DNA from: Longispora fulva
GTDB taxonomy: Bacteria; Actinomycetota; Actinomycetes; Mycobacteriales; Micromonosporaceae
Assembly: GCF_015751905.1 (NCBI RefSeq)
Contig: NZ_JADOUF010000001.1
Coordinates: forward strand, 3,038,001 to 3,102,000
Length of the DNA: 64,000 nucleotides
Reading direction: 5' to 3'
Below the pieces are notes generated by a model, which saw only the letters and a program-made list of their open reading frames with translations, was not told the origin of the DNA and ran no database searches. Positions 40,191 through 49,029 of the stretch are shown one piece after another (within the stretch, counting starts at the first letter, position 1; every line of letters begins with the position of its first letter). The position numbers were made by a program, and so were the translations under genes.

Positions 40191-40580
40191 ATGACCACAC
40201 GTATGCGAATCGCCACGCTCGTCGTCGTCGCGACGCTGCCGCTCACCTTGCTGGGTTGCGCGGCCACCGGTGCCACCACCGCTTCGCCCGCGGCCGGCGG
40301 CGACCGGGCGTTCTGCGAGAAGTGGACCGACGGCAAGGGCGGGATCAAGCAGTACACCGGGACCGATGTCGGCGCGGACAAGGCCACGCTCGAGGCGGAC
40401 CTGAGGACGATGGCCGAGCACGCGCCGGCAGGGGTGAAGGGCGACATCCAGGTTCTGGTCGACGCGAACATCGCCGTGCTCGACGGCCAGCCGGGCGCGA
40501 TGGAGAAGCTCCTCGGCCCCGAGGTGAGCACGGCGGGACAGCGGGTCCGGTCCTGGATCAACGCCCACTGTCCCCACTGA
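40191..40580 (+). CDS. Small secreted lipoprotein, unknown function
   Basis: The protein has 129 residues with a basic N terminus, a hydrophobic core (IATLVVVATLPLTLLGC) and a lipobox LLGC, giving a lipid-modified Cys at about 22. The mature part of ~107 residues has two further Cys (FCEKW and HCPH ends) that could form a disulfide. The middle is helical and charged (DKATLEADLRTMAEHAPAG). A CGGGGGTACCC precedes the ATG. No family was recognised. It is convergent with the protease gene across a strong hairpin. Confidence 0.75.
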   Translation: MTTRMRIATLVVVATLPLTLLGCAATGATTASPAAGGDRAFCEKWTDGKGGIKQYTGTDVGADKATLEADLRTMAEHAPAGVKGDIQVLVDANIAVLDGQPGAMEKLLGPEVSTAGQRVRSWINAHCPH

Positions 40581-40614
40581 GGCGTCCCGCATTCGGGGCC
40601 GGACACGTCGCAGT

Positions 40615-40650
40615 ACTCTGGCCGCCCCGGAAGCCCGGGGCGGCCAGAGT
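40615..40650. terminator. Bidirectional terminator hairpin
   Basis: A perfect 15-bp stem (ACTCTGGCCGCCCCG with its complement) surrounds a 6-nt loop, 34 bp after the lipoprotein stop and 4 bp before the convergent protease stop. Confidence 0.8.
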
Positions 40651-40654
40651 CCGC

Positions 40655-42955
40655 TCAGGACACGTTCAACGCCGTGTCGTCCACCACGAACGACGTCTGC
40701 AGTGAGATGTCCTCCGTACCGGTGAACTTCAGTACGACAGTCTGCCCGGCGAACGCCGCCAGGTTGAACGACTTCAGGCTGTAGCCGGCGGCCTTGTTCA
40801 GGTTCGAGTAGGTCGCCACGGTCGTCGCGCCCACGGTCACGGTCAGCTTGTCGAACTGGGTCGTGGTCGTGGTCTCCGCCGAGTCGATGTGCAGCCAGAA
40901 CGACAGGGTGTAGTTGGCGCAGCCGGCCGGCAGGGTCACCGTCTGCTGCAGGGTGTCGGTGTGCGTGGTGCCGTACCCGTCAAGCCAGGCGAACCTGGTC
41001 CCCGAGTGCGCGGTCTGGCCCGCGAAGGCGCCGATCACGCCGGCGGTCGAGGTCCACGGTGCCGTGCCGGTCTCGAAGCCGGGGTTGCCGAGCTTCTGGC
41101 CGGGGCTGGAGCAGGAGCCGACCGGGCTGACCACCCAGCTGAACGTCTGACTGGCCGACGCCGGCGGGCTGGCGCTGTCCGTCACCGTCGCGGTCACCGA
41201 GTAGGTGGCGGCCGTGGTCGGGGTGCCGGAGATGACGCCGCTGGAGGCGTTGATGGACAGGCCGGCGGGCAGGCCGGTCGCCGAGAACGAGTACGGCGTG
41301 GTGCCACCGGTCGCGGCCAGCGACAGGCTCGCCGCCGTGCCCACGGTGCCGTTCTGGGTGCCGGGGTTGGCCAGCGCCAGCGGGGTGGGACCACCTGAGC
41401 ACGTCGGGTCGGCGGTCTGCGCGGGCACGCTCACGGCATCCCACGCGGCCTTGGTCGTGTTGAACATGGCGCACGAGGCGTCCAGGTTCTTCGCGGCCTG
41501 CAGCGTCCACGTGCGGTACTTGAGGTAGGAGCTGCTCGTGGTCTTCATCAGCATCGCGTTGTACAGGATCTTGATGGCGTTCTGCGGGCCGACCGGGTTG
41601 CCGACGGTCTGGCTGTTGCACGTCGGGCTCGTCGGCTGGCCGTTGGTCGGGTTCGAGCCCTGCGACAGCAGGTAGAACCAGTGGTTGCCGGGGCCGGCCG
41701 AGGCGTGCACCTCGCCGCCGGGGATCGACGACGAGTAGCAGTTCGGGTCGCCGTTGACCAGGGACGGGTTGTACATGTTGCGGATCGGACCGGTACCGAC
41801 CAGGTTGATCTCCTCGCCGACCAGGTAGTCCGGCGGGTCGAACGCGGCCGGCTGGTTGGAGAACCACTCGGTGGACGCGCCGAACGTGTCCGCGATGAAC
41901 TCCTGGGTGCCGCTGCCGGAGATGCCGCCGGGGGTATGGTCGTCGATGCCGTGGCCAAGCTCGTGCGCCACGACGTCCACCGAGCTGATCCACTGGTTGC
42001 CCTGGTTGTGGCCGATCTGGACCTGGGTGCCGTCGTAGAAGGCGTTCAGGTCGGCGAGGCCGACCCGGATCGGCCACGCGCCGCCGGCGCCGTCAAAGCC
42101 GTTGCGGCCCAGCCACTGGGTCAGCATCGCCCGCTCCTGCTGCGCGGCGAAGAAGCCGTCGACACAGCCGGTCTCGCGGCTGGTGGCGTTCCCGTTGCCC
42201 CACAGGTCGTCCGGCCCGCTGAACGTGGTGTTGTTCGCGGCGTCCTGGCACTGCAGAGTGGTCATGGTCGGGTCCTGCATCCGGAAGGTGCCGCCGGAGG
42301 AGGTCGTGTTCAGGGTGACCGGGTTCGGTCCGCTGTAGGCGGCCGTGCCGGTGCCGTGCATGACGTGCTCGCGGGTGGTGAGCACCGTGCCGGTGAGAGC
42401 GTCCACCACAACGCTCAGCCGGCTGTAGCCTTCGGCTCCGGTGCCCTGCTGGGTCGACTCCCACGCGAGTCTGGGGGTGTCGCCGAGCGCGTACACCACC
42501 AGTCGGGTGCCTTCGACCTTGGTCACCGAGCGCAGCTGCCCGCCCGCGACCTTCGCCGCCTCGGCACTGGTCACCGAGGGGCTGGTGGCCAGGTCACCGA
42601 TCGGGTGGTCCTGGGCCACGGAGTGGAACAGCACCTGACCGGCGCTGTTGGTGCCGATCACGAAGTCGCCGCCGACCACGGGCAGGCCCCGGTACGTGCG
42701 CTCGTAGGGCACGTACTGGATTCCGGCGGAGGAGATCACCTTCTGCTGGGTGAACGCCTCGTTGGAGCCGGCCAGCAGGTAGTCGGGGTGGCCGGCGACC
42801 AGCGCGTCCACCGTCTGGGCGGCGAGGGCCGCCGGCTCGGCGGCGATGCCCGGCGGGGTGCTGGGCGCCGCGGTCGCCGATCCTGAGACCGCGATGGCCA
42901 TGGCTGCGACGGTGAGCGTGGCGCCCACCGCCAGGAGCCGCGGGAATACCTTCAC
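40655..42955 (-). CDS. Secreted M4 (thermolysin-like) metalloprotease with C-terminal accessory domains
   Basis: The protein has 766 residues from a GTG with GGGAGG upstream. The signal peptide is about 1-29 (hydrophobic [17 protein letters not shown], then A-T-A-A). A propeptide with FTP/PepSY-type parts follows (about 40-200). The catalytic zinc site is HELGH near 335, with the third ligand Glu in TQEFIAD near 355 and the catalytic-base-type His in [12 protein letters not shown] near 420. After about 520 there is an Ig-like putative-binding domain ([18 protein letters not shown]) and a C-terminal beta-sandwich ([15 protein letters not shown] to the end) of a type that binds carbohydrates or protein surfaces. 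It is an extracellular general protease with its own inhibitory prodomain. Upstream lies a half-copy of the PadR operator. Confidence 0.94.
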   Translation of the reverse strand: MKVFPRLLAVGATLTVAAMAIAVSGSATAAPSTPPGIAAEPAALAAQTVDALVAGHPDYLLAGSNEAFTQQKVISSAGIQYVPYERTYRGLPVVGGDFVIGTNSAGQVLFHSVAQDHPIGDLATSPSVTSAEAAKVAGGQLRSVTKVEGTRLVVYALGDTPRLAWESTQQGTGAEGYSRLSVVVDALTGTVLTTREHVMHGTGTAAYSGPNPVTLNTTSSGGTFRMQDPTMTTLQCQDAANNTTFSGPDDLWGNGNATSRETGCVDGFFAAQQERAMLTQWLGRNGFDGAGGAWPIRVGLADLNAFYDGTQVQIGHNQGNQWISSVDVVAHELGHGIDDHTPGGISGSGTQEFIADTFGASTEWFSNQPAAFDPPDYLVGEEINLVGTGPIRNMYNPSLVNGDPNCYSSSIPGGEVHASAGPGNHWFYLLSQGSNPTNGQPTSPTCNSQTVGNPVGPQNAIKILYNAMLMKTTSSSYLKYRTWTLQAAKNLDASCAMFNTTKAAWDAVSVPAQTADPTCSGGPTPLALANPGTQNGTVGTAASLSLAATGGTTPYSFSATGLPAGLSINASSGVISGTPTTAATYSVTATVTDSASPPASASQTFSWVVSPVGSCSSPGQKLGNPGFETGTAPWTSTAGVIGAFAGQTAHSGTRFAWLDGYGTTHTDTLQQTVTLPAGCANYTLSFWLHIDSAETTTTTQFDKLTVTVGATTVATYSNLNKAAGYSLKSFNLAAFAGQTVVLKFTGTEDISLQTSFVVDDTALNVS

Positions 42956-42991
42956 GTCTGTCCTCCCTTGTTGGGGTGACGGAGGTCAATG

Positions 42992-43007
42992 CAAGCTCCC
43001 TGTATAT
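42992..43007 (+). promoter_or_regulatory. Partial copy of the PadR operator in the protease promoter
   Basis: CAAGCTCCCTGTATAT matches CAAGCTACCTGTATAT of the PadR palindrome (read on the minus strand at 39192-39177) at 15 of 16 positions, including the spacer. The second arm is degenerate (4 of 7). It lies 37-52 bp upstream of the protease GTG. Confidence 0.4.
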
Positions 43008-43230
43008 CCAAACTGGAGATCGACAGGAACTAATCGATCTCCATCCATACGTTTGGCATACCTGAGACGGCGCCGACGATGCCCGGGACAGCCCTGGCAG
43101 GCCATGCGACTCCTCGGGCGTGCGGCCCACCCGCCCCGCACGCGCGATGTCGGCCGATCCCGGTGATGAGTTGTCGCGCCCGCGCCCGTCATACCTACGA
43201 AGGGACACCACGAGGCGGAAGGATGACGTG

Positions 43231-44250
43231 ATGAGTACGGACATGCGGCTGGAGGAGCTGGTCATGGGCGGTTTGGGCGACAGTGGGCTGGTCATGGGCG
43301 AGGTCGACGAGCCGACGTTCGCAGGGCTGACGGAGCGGCACCGTCGGGAGCTGCACGTGCACTGCTATCGGATCCTCGGGTCGTTCGAGGACGCCGAGGA
43401 CACCGTCCAGGAGACGTTCCTGCGCGCCTGGCGGCGGCGGGAGACCTTCGAGGGCCGCTCGACGTTCCGGGCCTGGCTGTACCGGATCGCCACCAACGCC
43501 TGCCTGGACCTGCTCGCCAAACGCCGCCCGGCGCCCGCGACCGGCGGCGAGGTGCCGTGGCTGCAGCCCTACCCGGACCGCCTCCTCGACGAGCTGCCCG
43601 CCGGCGACGCGGACGAACCGGAGGCCGTCGCCGTCGCACGGGAGACGATCGAACTGGCGTACGTCGTCGCGGTCCAGCACCTCGCGCCGCGCCCCCGGGC
43701 AGCGCTGATCCTGCGCGACGTACTCGGCTGGCCAGCCAAGGACGTCGCGGAGCTGCTCGGGGACTCCGTCAACTCCGTCAACAGCGCCCTACAGCGGGCC
43801 CGCGCCGGCATGCGCGAGCACCTGCCCGCCGAGCGGCAGGACTGGACCGGCGGCGAGGAGGACCCCGCGACCCGCGAGCTGGTGCGCCGCTACCTCGACG
43901 CCGGCGTCGCCACCGACATCGCCGGACTCGCCGCCATGCTCCGCGACGACGTCCGCTGCTCGATGCCACCCACCCCGGGCCTGCACATCGGCCGCGACGC
44001 GGTGGTCAACGACTGGACCGCCAACGGCTTCGAGAGCCTCGGCGACCTGCGCGCCGTCCCCACCCACGTGAACCGGCAGCCCGCCGTCGCCTTCTACCTC
44101 TGGCGGAAGCAGGAGCGCGCGTACCTGCCACTGACGATCGACGTCCTGCGCGTCACAGGCGGGGCGATCACCGAGATCACCACGTTCCACGACGACCAGT
44201 TCCCGCGACTCGGACTGCCCGAGCGCCTGCCCGCGGACGGCACGGAGTAG
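43231..44250 (+). CDS. ECF sigma factor with SnoaL-like C-terminal domain
   Basis: The protein has 339 residues from the ATG at 43231 (GGAAGGA upstream); the frame is open to 43120 without support. Sigma region 2 (HCYRILGSFEDAEDTVQETF, then FRAWLYRIATNACLDLL) and region 4 (LAPRPRAALILRDVLGWPAK, then LLGDSVNSVNSALQRARAGM) occupy about 25-210. The last ~120 residues form a SnoaL/NTF2-like domain (ELVRRYLDAGVATDIAGLAA, PPTPGLHIGRDAVVNDW). Sigma factors with such tails use the tail for self-control instead of a classical anti-sigma factor, and none is encoded nearby. Targets are unknown. Confidence 0.93.
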   Translation: MSTDMRLEELVMGGLGDSGLVMGEVDEPTFAGLTERHRRELHVHCYRILGSFEDAEDTVQETFLRAWRRRETFEGRSTFRAWLYRIATNACLDLLAKRRPAPATGGEVPWLQPYPDRLLDELPAGDADEPEAVAVARETIELAYVVAVQHLAPRPRAALILRDVLGWPAKDVAELLGDSVNSVNSALQRARAGMREHLPAERQDWTGGEEDPATRELVRRYLDAGVATDIAGLAAMLRDDVRCSMPPTPGLHIGRDAVVNDWTANGFESLGDLRAVPTHVNRQPAVAFYLWRKQERAYLPLTIDVLRVTGGAITEITTFHDDQFPRLGLPERLPADGTE

Positions 44251-44259
44251 TCCCGGCCC

Positions 44260-44292
44260 CGACACCCGCGCCGCACGGTGGCGCGCGTGTCG
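44260..44292 (+). terminator. Terminator-like hairpin after the sigma gene
   Basis: CGACACCCGCGCC pairs with GGCGCGCGTGTCG with one mismatch around a 7-nt loop, 10 bp after the sigma stop. The rest of 44293-44637 holds nothing I could recognise. Confidence 0.55.
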
Positions 44293-44637
44293 CGGCGGAT
44301 TGGTGCGACGCGTTCGGCGTCGTCACCCACGGGCGGGTGCAGGTGGAGCGGCACGACGGCGAGACCGGGCCCGGCCTCGGACGCGACGCCGGCTCTGGCT
44401 CCGCGGCACGGCGTCCTCGCCGCGCGGAACGCCAGTGGTCACACGCCAGTGACATTCCCGTACGGCAGGTGAGCCTGCTGGCCGCCGAGAACGTCGCCTT
44501 CGCCGACCGCGAGGTCGATGACTGGTGACGTGTCGTGTCGTGTAACGGACAGCTTCGACAGCCAGTCGGCCTCTCGCGGACGATCACCGCACGTGCTCTA
44601 TTGAGGGCGTACCGAATCTCCCGTATGGAGGCACCTG

Positions 44638-44736
44638 ATGGGGCAATCCGAGAAGTCCACGAGCTCCAGGTCCGCAACCGAATGGAACTCCGAGGGAAAG
44701 CTCGTCTGCTCCGAGTGTCGCCACCTGCAGGGCTGA
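44638..44736 (+). CDS. Very small CxxC protein, hypothetical
   Basis: A 32-codon reading frame starts at an ATG with a good GGAGG 6 nt upstream. The product is Ser/Thr-rich in its first half, then has W-N-S-E-G-K-L-V-C-S-E-C-R-H. The CSEC-RH cluster could bind a metal ion. It ends 6 bp before the GTG of the following membrane protein, which suggests a two-gene unit. Evidence is only RBS, spacing and the CxxC motif; no family was recognised. Confidence 0.4.
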   Translation: MGQSEKSTSSRSATEWNSEGKLVCSECRHLQG

Positions 44737-44742
44737 GCCGTC

Positions 44743-45120
44743 GTGGAACCGGGGAATTCGTACCTACGCAGATTGAAAGATCACGAGCTCACCTTGGAGC
44801 GAATGCGGATCGGAGATGGCCGGGCGAGGAGCTGCCTCTCGGATTCCGATGATCCCAAGGAACAGCGCGACATCGAGGGCATGCGTGCGTACTACGACGC
44901 CCGCCAACGGGACCTCGAACAGGAGCTAAAGCGGCGAGCCGCCGTCGAACGCGGGTTCGCCCGGACACTCGCGATCGGAGTGCCGTCGGCGATCGCGGCC
45001 GTCGCGATCACCAGCTGGTTCGACAGTAGGTCGCCCGCCGCTTCTGTTGTGTTCCTGATCGGGCTCGGATTCAACCTCGTAGTCTGGCTCTTGCTGCTCT
45101 ACTACCCACGTCACGACTAG
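44743..45120 (+). CDS. Two-helix membrane protein, hypothetical
   Basis: The product has 125 residues from the GTG at 44743; an ATG at 44803 is an alternative start. A charged helical N-terminal part (RAYYDARQRDLEQELKRRAA) is followed by two membrane segments at about 80-95 (ARTLAIGVPSAIAAVAI) and 103-120 (VVFLIGLGFNLVVWLLLLYY). Its TAG stop is made by the first bases of the IS630-type element at 45118, so the original C terminus may have been slightly different. No family was recognised. Confidence 0.6.
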   Translation: MEPGNSYLRRLKDHELTLERMRIGDGRARSCLSDSDDPKEQRDIEGMRAYYDARQRDLEQELKRRAAVERGFARTLAIGVPSAIAAVAITSWFDSRSPAASVVFLIGLGFNLVVWLLLLYYPRHD

Positions 45121-45315
45121 TGTCCTGAGCCGGAGACTCGTGTTAGTTGGGCATGACTCGTCCAGGTCCGAGGATTTCGCCGTGTCAGTGACGGATGCGC
45201 AGCAGGTGGTGCTTGAGGGGTGGTGCGGCGTCGGTCGACCGCCCAGGCTTTTCGCGCCATCACCACCACTCCAAGTCGCGGCCTACTGCACCAGAGTCTC
45301 CAGCTCCGGACACTA
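45118..45315. mobile_element. MITE-like remnant of an IS630-family insertion sequence
   Basis: The element is 198 bp, bounded by TA and 22-bp terminal inverted repeats that start TAGTGTCC and differ at two positions (45118-45139 and 45294-45315). IS630/Tc1 elements insert at TA. Inside is a decayed transposase start: ATG at 45153 gives MTRPGPRISPCQ then a stop, followed in other frames by VTDAQQVVLEGW and VRRRSTAQAFRA, which match the N terminus of IS630-type transposases. The catalytic domain is absent, so it could move only in trans. Confidence 0.75.
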
Positions 45316-45969
45316 GGGCGCGATGGCCAGGGCCTTGGAGCGGTCGGCGGCGATGCGCACGGCCAGACCCGCGAGAACGGTGCCCATCAGGTACCGCTGG
45401 ATCCGCAGCCAGCTGGGCCGGCGCCCGAGGAAGCCGGCGATCGTGCCCGCGGCCAGCATGACCGTGCCGTTGACCGTGATCCCGATCGTGACCTGCACGA
45501 GGCCCAGCAGGAAACTCTGCGCGGCCACGTGACCGCGGGCCGGGTCAATGAACTGGGGAAGCAGCGAGACGTACAGGATGGCGATCTTGGGGTTGAGCAG
45601 GTTGGTGACCAGCCCCATCGTGAACAGCTTGCGTGGCCGGTCGGCGGGCAGTTCCCTGGGCGCGAACGCCGAGGTGCCGCCCGGGCGGATCGCCTTCCAG
45701 GCGAGGTAGAGCAGGTAGGCGGCCCCGCCCAGTTTGAGTGCCGTGTACAGGGCCGGCACGACGGCGAAGATCGTGGCCAGGCCGGCGGTGGCGGCCGCGA
45801 GGTAGACCAGGAAGCCGACCGCGACCCCGGCCAGGGAGATCAGCCCGGCCCGGCGGCCCTGGGTGATCGACCGGGACGCCAGGTAGATCATGTTCGGGCC
45901 GGGGGTGAGCGCCAGGCCCAGTTCCACTGCCGCGACTCCGACGACCGCGCCGAATGTGACCACACGCAC
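45313..45969 (-). CDS. LysE/RhtB-family exporter
   Basis: The protein has 218 residues from a GTG start, with six predicted membrane helices. Family signatures are the N-terminal GLALTPGPNMIYLASRS, followed by GRRAGLISLAGVAVGFLVYL, and the central GLVTNLLNPKIAILYVSLLP. LysE-type proteins export amino acids or related small molecules using the proton gradient. The stop codon TAG is formed by the terminal repeat of the IS630-type remnant, so the last codons may have been altered by the insertion. It is monocistronic; the next gene upstream, the Sel1-type gene, starts at 46463. Confidence 0.92.
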   Translation of the reverse strand: MRVVTFGAVVGVAAVELGLALTPGPNMIYLASRSITQGRRAGLISLAGVAVGFLVYLAAATAGLATIFAVVPALYTALKLGGAAYLLYLAWKAIRPGGTSAFAPRELPADRPRKLFTMGLVTNLLNPKIAILYVSLLPQFIDPARGHVAAQSFLLGLVQVTIGITVNGTVMLAAGTIAGFLGRRPSWLRIQRYLMGTVLAGLAVRIAADRSKALAIAP

Positions 45970-46073
45970 CTGCTTTCAAGGGGTGCCGCGACCCTATCAA
46001 CGCAAGATCGATCCGGCCGTGAGCCAGACCACCCCGCCCCGGGGTTCAGACGCCGGCCGAACCCACCGTAGGA

Positions 46074-46463
46074 CTAGGGCGATGGCGTTCGGAGTGTGGT
46101 CAGCGCCGCGAGGTTGGCCGCCCCGTCTGCGTTGCCCGCGTCCGCCGCGCGCTGGTACCACTCCCTCGCCTGGTCCGGCTCGTCGAGGTGATCGAAGAGG
46201 TGTCCGATCTCCACCATCGCGTCGGTGTGGCCCGTCGCGGCGGCCCGGCGCAGCCACGGCTCGGCCTCCTCCTCGTCGCCGTCGCAGCGGAGCACGACGC
46301 CGTAGGCGTACATGGCTTCGGGGCGACCGGAGGCGGCGGCGCGTTCGTACCAGTCGCGTGCTTCCGGGTCTTCCGGGTCCTCCTCGCCGATCAGGTCGGC
46401 GAGCGCCAGCATGGCGTCGAGGTCGCCGGCCTCCGCGGCTCGTCTGAGTTCCAGCGCATCCAT
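46074..46463 (-). CDS. Sel1/TPR-repeat protein
   Basis: The protein has 129 residues, almost entirely helical hairpin repeats: ARDWYERAAASGRPEAMYAY, AEPWLRRAAATGHTDAMVEI and AREWYQRAADAGNADGAANL. The A-x-x-W-x-x-x-A-A-x-x-G-x-x-x-A pattern is that of Sel1-like units of about 36 residues. Such proteins are adaptors that bind other proteins. No signal peptide or membrane segment is seen, so it is cytoplasmic. Single gene, divergent from the alpha/beta-hydrolase. The partner is unknown. Confidence 0.8.
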   Translation of the reverse strand: MDALELRRAAEAGDLDAMLALADLIGEEDPEDPEARDWYERAAASGRPEAMYAYGVVLRCDGDEEEAEPWLRRAAATGHTDAMVEIGHLFDHLDEPDQAREWYQRAADAGNADGAANLAALTTLRTPSP

Positions 46464-46504
46464 GCGGCGAGGCTAGCGTTCCGCTGGCCCCGTGGCCAAG
46501 GACA

Positions 46505-46528
46505 GGAGTACTATAAACGTAGTACTCC
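46505..46528. promoter_or_regulatory. Perfect 9-bp inverted repeat in the hydrolase promoter
   Basis: GGAGTACTA-N6-TAGTACTCC lies 20 bp upstream of the hydrolase start and 41 bp upstream of the divergent Sel1 gene. AT-rich centre TAAACG. It looks like an operator for a TetR- or MarR-type dimer; no such regulator is encoded nearby. Confidence 0.6.
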
Positions 46529-46548
46529 GCCGCGTGAAAGGGGTCGTC

Positions 46549-47457
46549 ATGCCTACGCCCGAGCCCCGCACCACCCGTTCCGTCGACGCCTCGGCCTGGT
46601 CGCCACCGCTGCCGGAGGCCTCCGGCTTCGACCACCTCGTCGTCGAGACGCCCGGCCTGCATACCCACATCGCCGCCATCGGCGAGGGCCAACCGGTCGT
46701 GCTGCTGCACGGATTCCCGCAGCACTGGTGGCAGTGGCACGCCATCGCTCCGGTCATCGCCGCGGCCGGCTACCGCGTCCTCTGCCCCGACCTGCGCGGG
46801 GCCGGCTGGTCCGCGGCCGACGATCCGCGCATCGAACGCGAGACCCGGCTCCGCGACCTGCTCGCCCTCCTCGACGCCCTGCGCATCGAGCGCGCCCACG
46901 TCGTCTCCCACGACATGGGCGCCATCACCGCGATGCAGCTGAGCTACGACCACCCCGAGCGTGTGCGAACGGCGGTGCAGCTGTCCGTGCCGCCGGGCTT
47001 CTTCACGTTCAGCCCGAAGCTCGCCCCCGGCTTTCGGCACCTGCCCCCGTTCATCTGGCACCGCCCGGGCGCCTCACTGCGCGGAATCCTCTCCGAGCCG
47101 TACGTCGCCCGCCCGATGTCGCAGGCAGCCGTCGAAGCCCACCTCGCCCCGATGCTCCGACCCGACATCGACGGCGCGGTGCGTCCGCTGACGCGCGGCA
47201 TGATCCTGCCCGAAGCCATGCGCATCATGCGCGGCGTCTACCGCAGGAGGCGGCTCACCGTGCCGACCCTGGTGGTGTTCGGCCGCCTCGACCGGCCCTG
47301 GACCGAAGAGAACATGGGGCGCGTCTGCCGCGAACCGGAGCGGTACGCCGATCGCGTCGAGTTCTCCTACGTCGACGACGCGGCGCACTTCCTCACCGAC
47401 GACGCCCCGGCAGCGGTCGCCGACCTCGCGCTCGACTGGTTCGAACGAGTCGCGTGA
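46549..47457 (+). CDS. Alpha/beta-hydrolase, epoxide-hydrolase-like
   Basis: The protein has 302 residues from the ATG at 46549 (AAAGGGG upstream); the frame is open to 46492 across the inverted repeat. The oxyanion segment is LLHGFPQHWWQW near 60, and the nucleophile elbow reads SHDMGA near 120 with Asp as nucleophile, as in epoxide hydrolases and haloalkane dehalogenases. The charge-relay acid region is VVFGRLDRPW and the His is in DDAAHFLTDDAP. A cap domain lies between about 150 and 230. It should hydrolyse an epoxide or related small molecule; the substrate is unknown. The operator-like repeat suggests inducible expression. Confidence 0.88.
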   Translation: MPTPEPRTTRSVDASAWSPPLPEASGFDHLVVETPGLHTHIAAIGEGQPVVLLHGFPQHWWQWHAIAPVIAAAGYRVLCPDLRGAGWSAADDPRIERETRLRDLLALLDALRIERAHVVSHDMGAITAMQLSYDHPERVRTAVQLSVPPGFFTFSPKLAPGFRHLPPFIWHRPGASLRGILSEPYVARPMSQAAVEAHLAPMLRPDIDGAVRPLTRGMILPEAMRIMRGVYRRRRLTVPTLVVFGRLDRPWTEENMGRVCREPERYADRVEFSYVDDAAHFLTDDAPAAVADLALDWFERVA

Positions 47458-47469
47458 CGTGGGGCTGGC

Positions 47470-48099
47470 TCACGGCGTCGGGGCTGATCCGGCGCGCCTG
47501 GGTCGCAGATCGAAGAAGTAGAAGACCAGCAGCAGGATGTAGAGCACCAGGCTCGCCGCCGCACTCCACAGCCCGAGCAGCGTGGCGACCAGGTACAGCA
47601 CCGGGCCCATGCCCCACCGGATCCGCAGCGTGCGCGCCTCGTCGGGGGTGATCGTGTCGCCGAGCAGCCGGTGCCCGATCGACGCGTAGCACCAGACCGC
47701 GTTGTAGAACACGCCGCCGATCACGAGCACCACGCCGTAGAACGCCGCCGCGGTCTGGCTGTCATGCCGGTCGTGCAGCGTCTCCGCGAGCACGTGGGTG
47801 GGGAACGGCAGGAACGACACCGACATCAGCAGGAGGACGTTGAGGCCTAGCAGGGTGCCGTCCACCCGGCGGATGTGGTGGAACATCCGGTGATGGTTCA
47901 TCCAGATCATGCCGATCAGCAGGAAGCTGATCACGTAGGCCAGATAGGACGGCCACAGGTGCGCCAGCTTGTCGAGCAGGTCGCCCTCGCCGGCCGGCAG
48001 CCGGATCTCCAGCACCAGCAGGGTGATCGCGATCGCGAAGACGCCGTCGCTGAACGCCTCCAGACGGCCGACGCTCATGGGTTCCCGGGTGTCACTCAC
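47470..48099 (-). CDS. TMEM175-family potassium channel-like protein (DUF1211)
   Basis: The protein has 209 residues with six predicted membrane helices. The hallmark RLEAFSDGVFAIAITLLVLE is in the first helix (F-S-D motif), followed by the conserved W-M-N-H-H-R-M-F-H-H-I-R segment in the third helix region. Bacterial TMEM175 proteins of this size form tetrameric potassium-selective channels in the cytoplasmic membrane. Its stop lies 12 bp from the end of the convergent hydrolase gene. Confidence 0.92.
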   Translation of the reverse strand: MSDTREPMSVGRLEAFSDGVFAIAITLLVLEIRLPAGEGDLLDKLAHLWPSYLAYVISFLLIGMIWMNHHRMFHHIRRVDGTLLGLNVLLLMSVSFLPFPTHVLAETLHDRHDSQTAAAFYGVVLVIGGVFYNAVWCYASIGHRLLGDTITPDEARTLRIRWGMGPVLYLVATLLGLWSAAASLVLYILLLVFYFFDLRPRRAGSAPTP

Positions 48100-48141
48100 C
48101 CGCGAATCCTAGATCATCTCGGGGGCTCGGCCAGGGGCCGC

Positions 48142-49029
48142 TCAGGTCAGCTCGTACCGGCCGGATTCGATGAGCCACTCCAGATGGGCGCGCGGCGCGC
48201 TGAGCAGCGTCATCGCGATCCGGCTCACGTCGTGGGTGGCGGCCCGGGTAAGTCCCTGGCCTTCGAACTGGGCGGGCAGGTCCATCGCCGCCCGCCGCAT
48301 CTCCGCCATCCGGCCCGCGACCCGCCCGCACACCCACTCGACGGCCTCGGGCCGGGTCAAGCCCAACTCGTGCGCGGCGACCAGGACGTAGCTGGTGGTG
48401 TCGCCCGAGCTGGTGTCGCGGTCCACGGAGGCCAGGTCGTTGGTCCAGGCGATGACGTCGGCGGCGGCCTCGGTCAAGGTCCTCCACTGCGACGTGTACC
48501 CGATGGCCGGCGGCAGCTCGACGCCGAGCAACGGCTCGGGCAACAGGAGCAGGAAGGTCCCGACGGTCGCGCGGCGGAAGCCCTCGAAGTCGGCGAGGGC
48601 CGGTGCGCGACGCGATCGCCGGCTCGCCAGCTCGGCGGACTCCGAACGACGGTAGCGTTCGTACTCGGCCAGGAAGCGTCGAGCCCAGTACGCGCCGGCC
48701 CGGGGCGCCGTCGCGGCCCACAGTTCCTCGAACGCCCGGTCGAGGACGCCCAGGCCCAGCTCGGCGCCGTCGTCGCGCTCGTCGTCACTCGCGCAGAACC
48801 ACGCGAGCCACTGCCCACTCAGGGCGGCCACGTCCGGGCTCGACTCGGGGAACGCCCGCGAGGCCAGCACGCCGAAGCGAGCCTGACCGGCGGTGGCACG
48901 GGACACCAGGCCCCGGGCCACCGCCCAGTTCTCCACGGTGACGACCACGCCCGCCTCGCCGGGATGGACACGGCACGGGGCGTCCAGCCCGCGCAGTGTC
49001 GTCAAACCGGCGGCGAGCGCGGAGGTCAC
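48142..49029 (-). CDS. Class I terpene synthase family protein
   Basis: The protein has 295 residues, a little short for bacterial terpene cyclases. The aspartate-rich metal motif appears as SDDERDD (Asp82-83, Asp86-87). The second metal motif reads NDLASVDRD (Asn197, Ser201, Asp205), where family members usually have Glu at the last place. Near the C terminus SGRYEL provides the usual Arg-Tyr pair. It would therefore bind Mg2+ and cyclise a prenyl diphosphate; the product cannot be predicted. The start ATG overlaps the EF-hand stop (ATGA), so the two proteins are made together. No prenyltransferase or P450 is nearby. Confidence 0.82.
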   Translation of the reverse strand: MTSALAAGLTTLRGLDAPCRVHPGEAGVVVTVENWAVARGLVSRATAGQARFGVLASRAFPESSPDVAALSGQWLAWFCASDDERDDGAELGLGVLDRAFEELWAATAPRAGAYWARRFLAEYERYRRSESAELASRRSRRAPALADFEGFRRATVGTFLLLLPEPLLGVELPPAIGYTSQWRTLTEAAADVIAWTNDLASVDRDTSSGDTTSYVLVAAHELGLTRPEAVEWVCGRVAGRMAEMRRAAMDLPAQFEGQGLTRAATHDVSRIAMTLLSAPRAHLEWLIESGRYELT

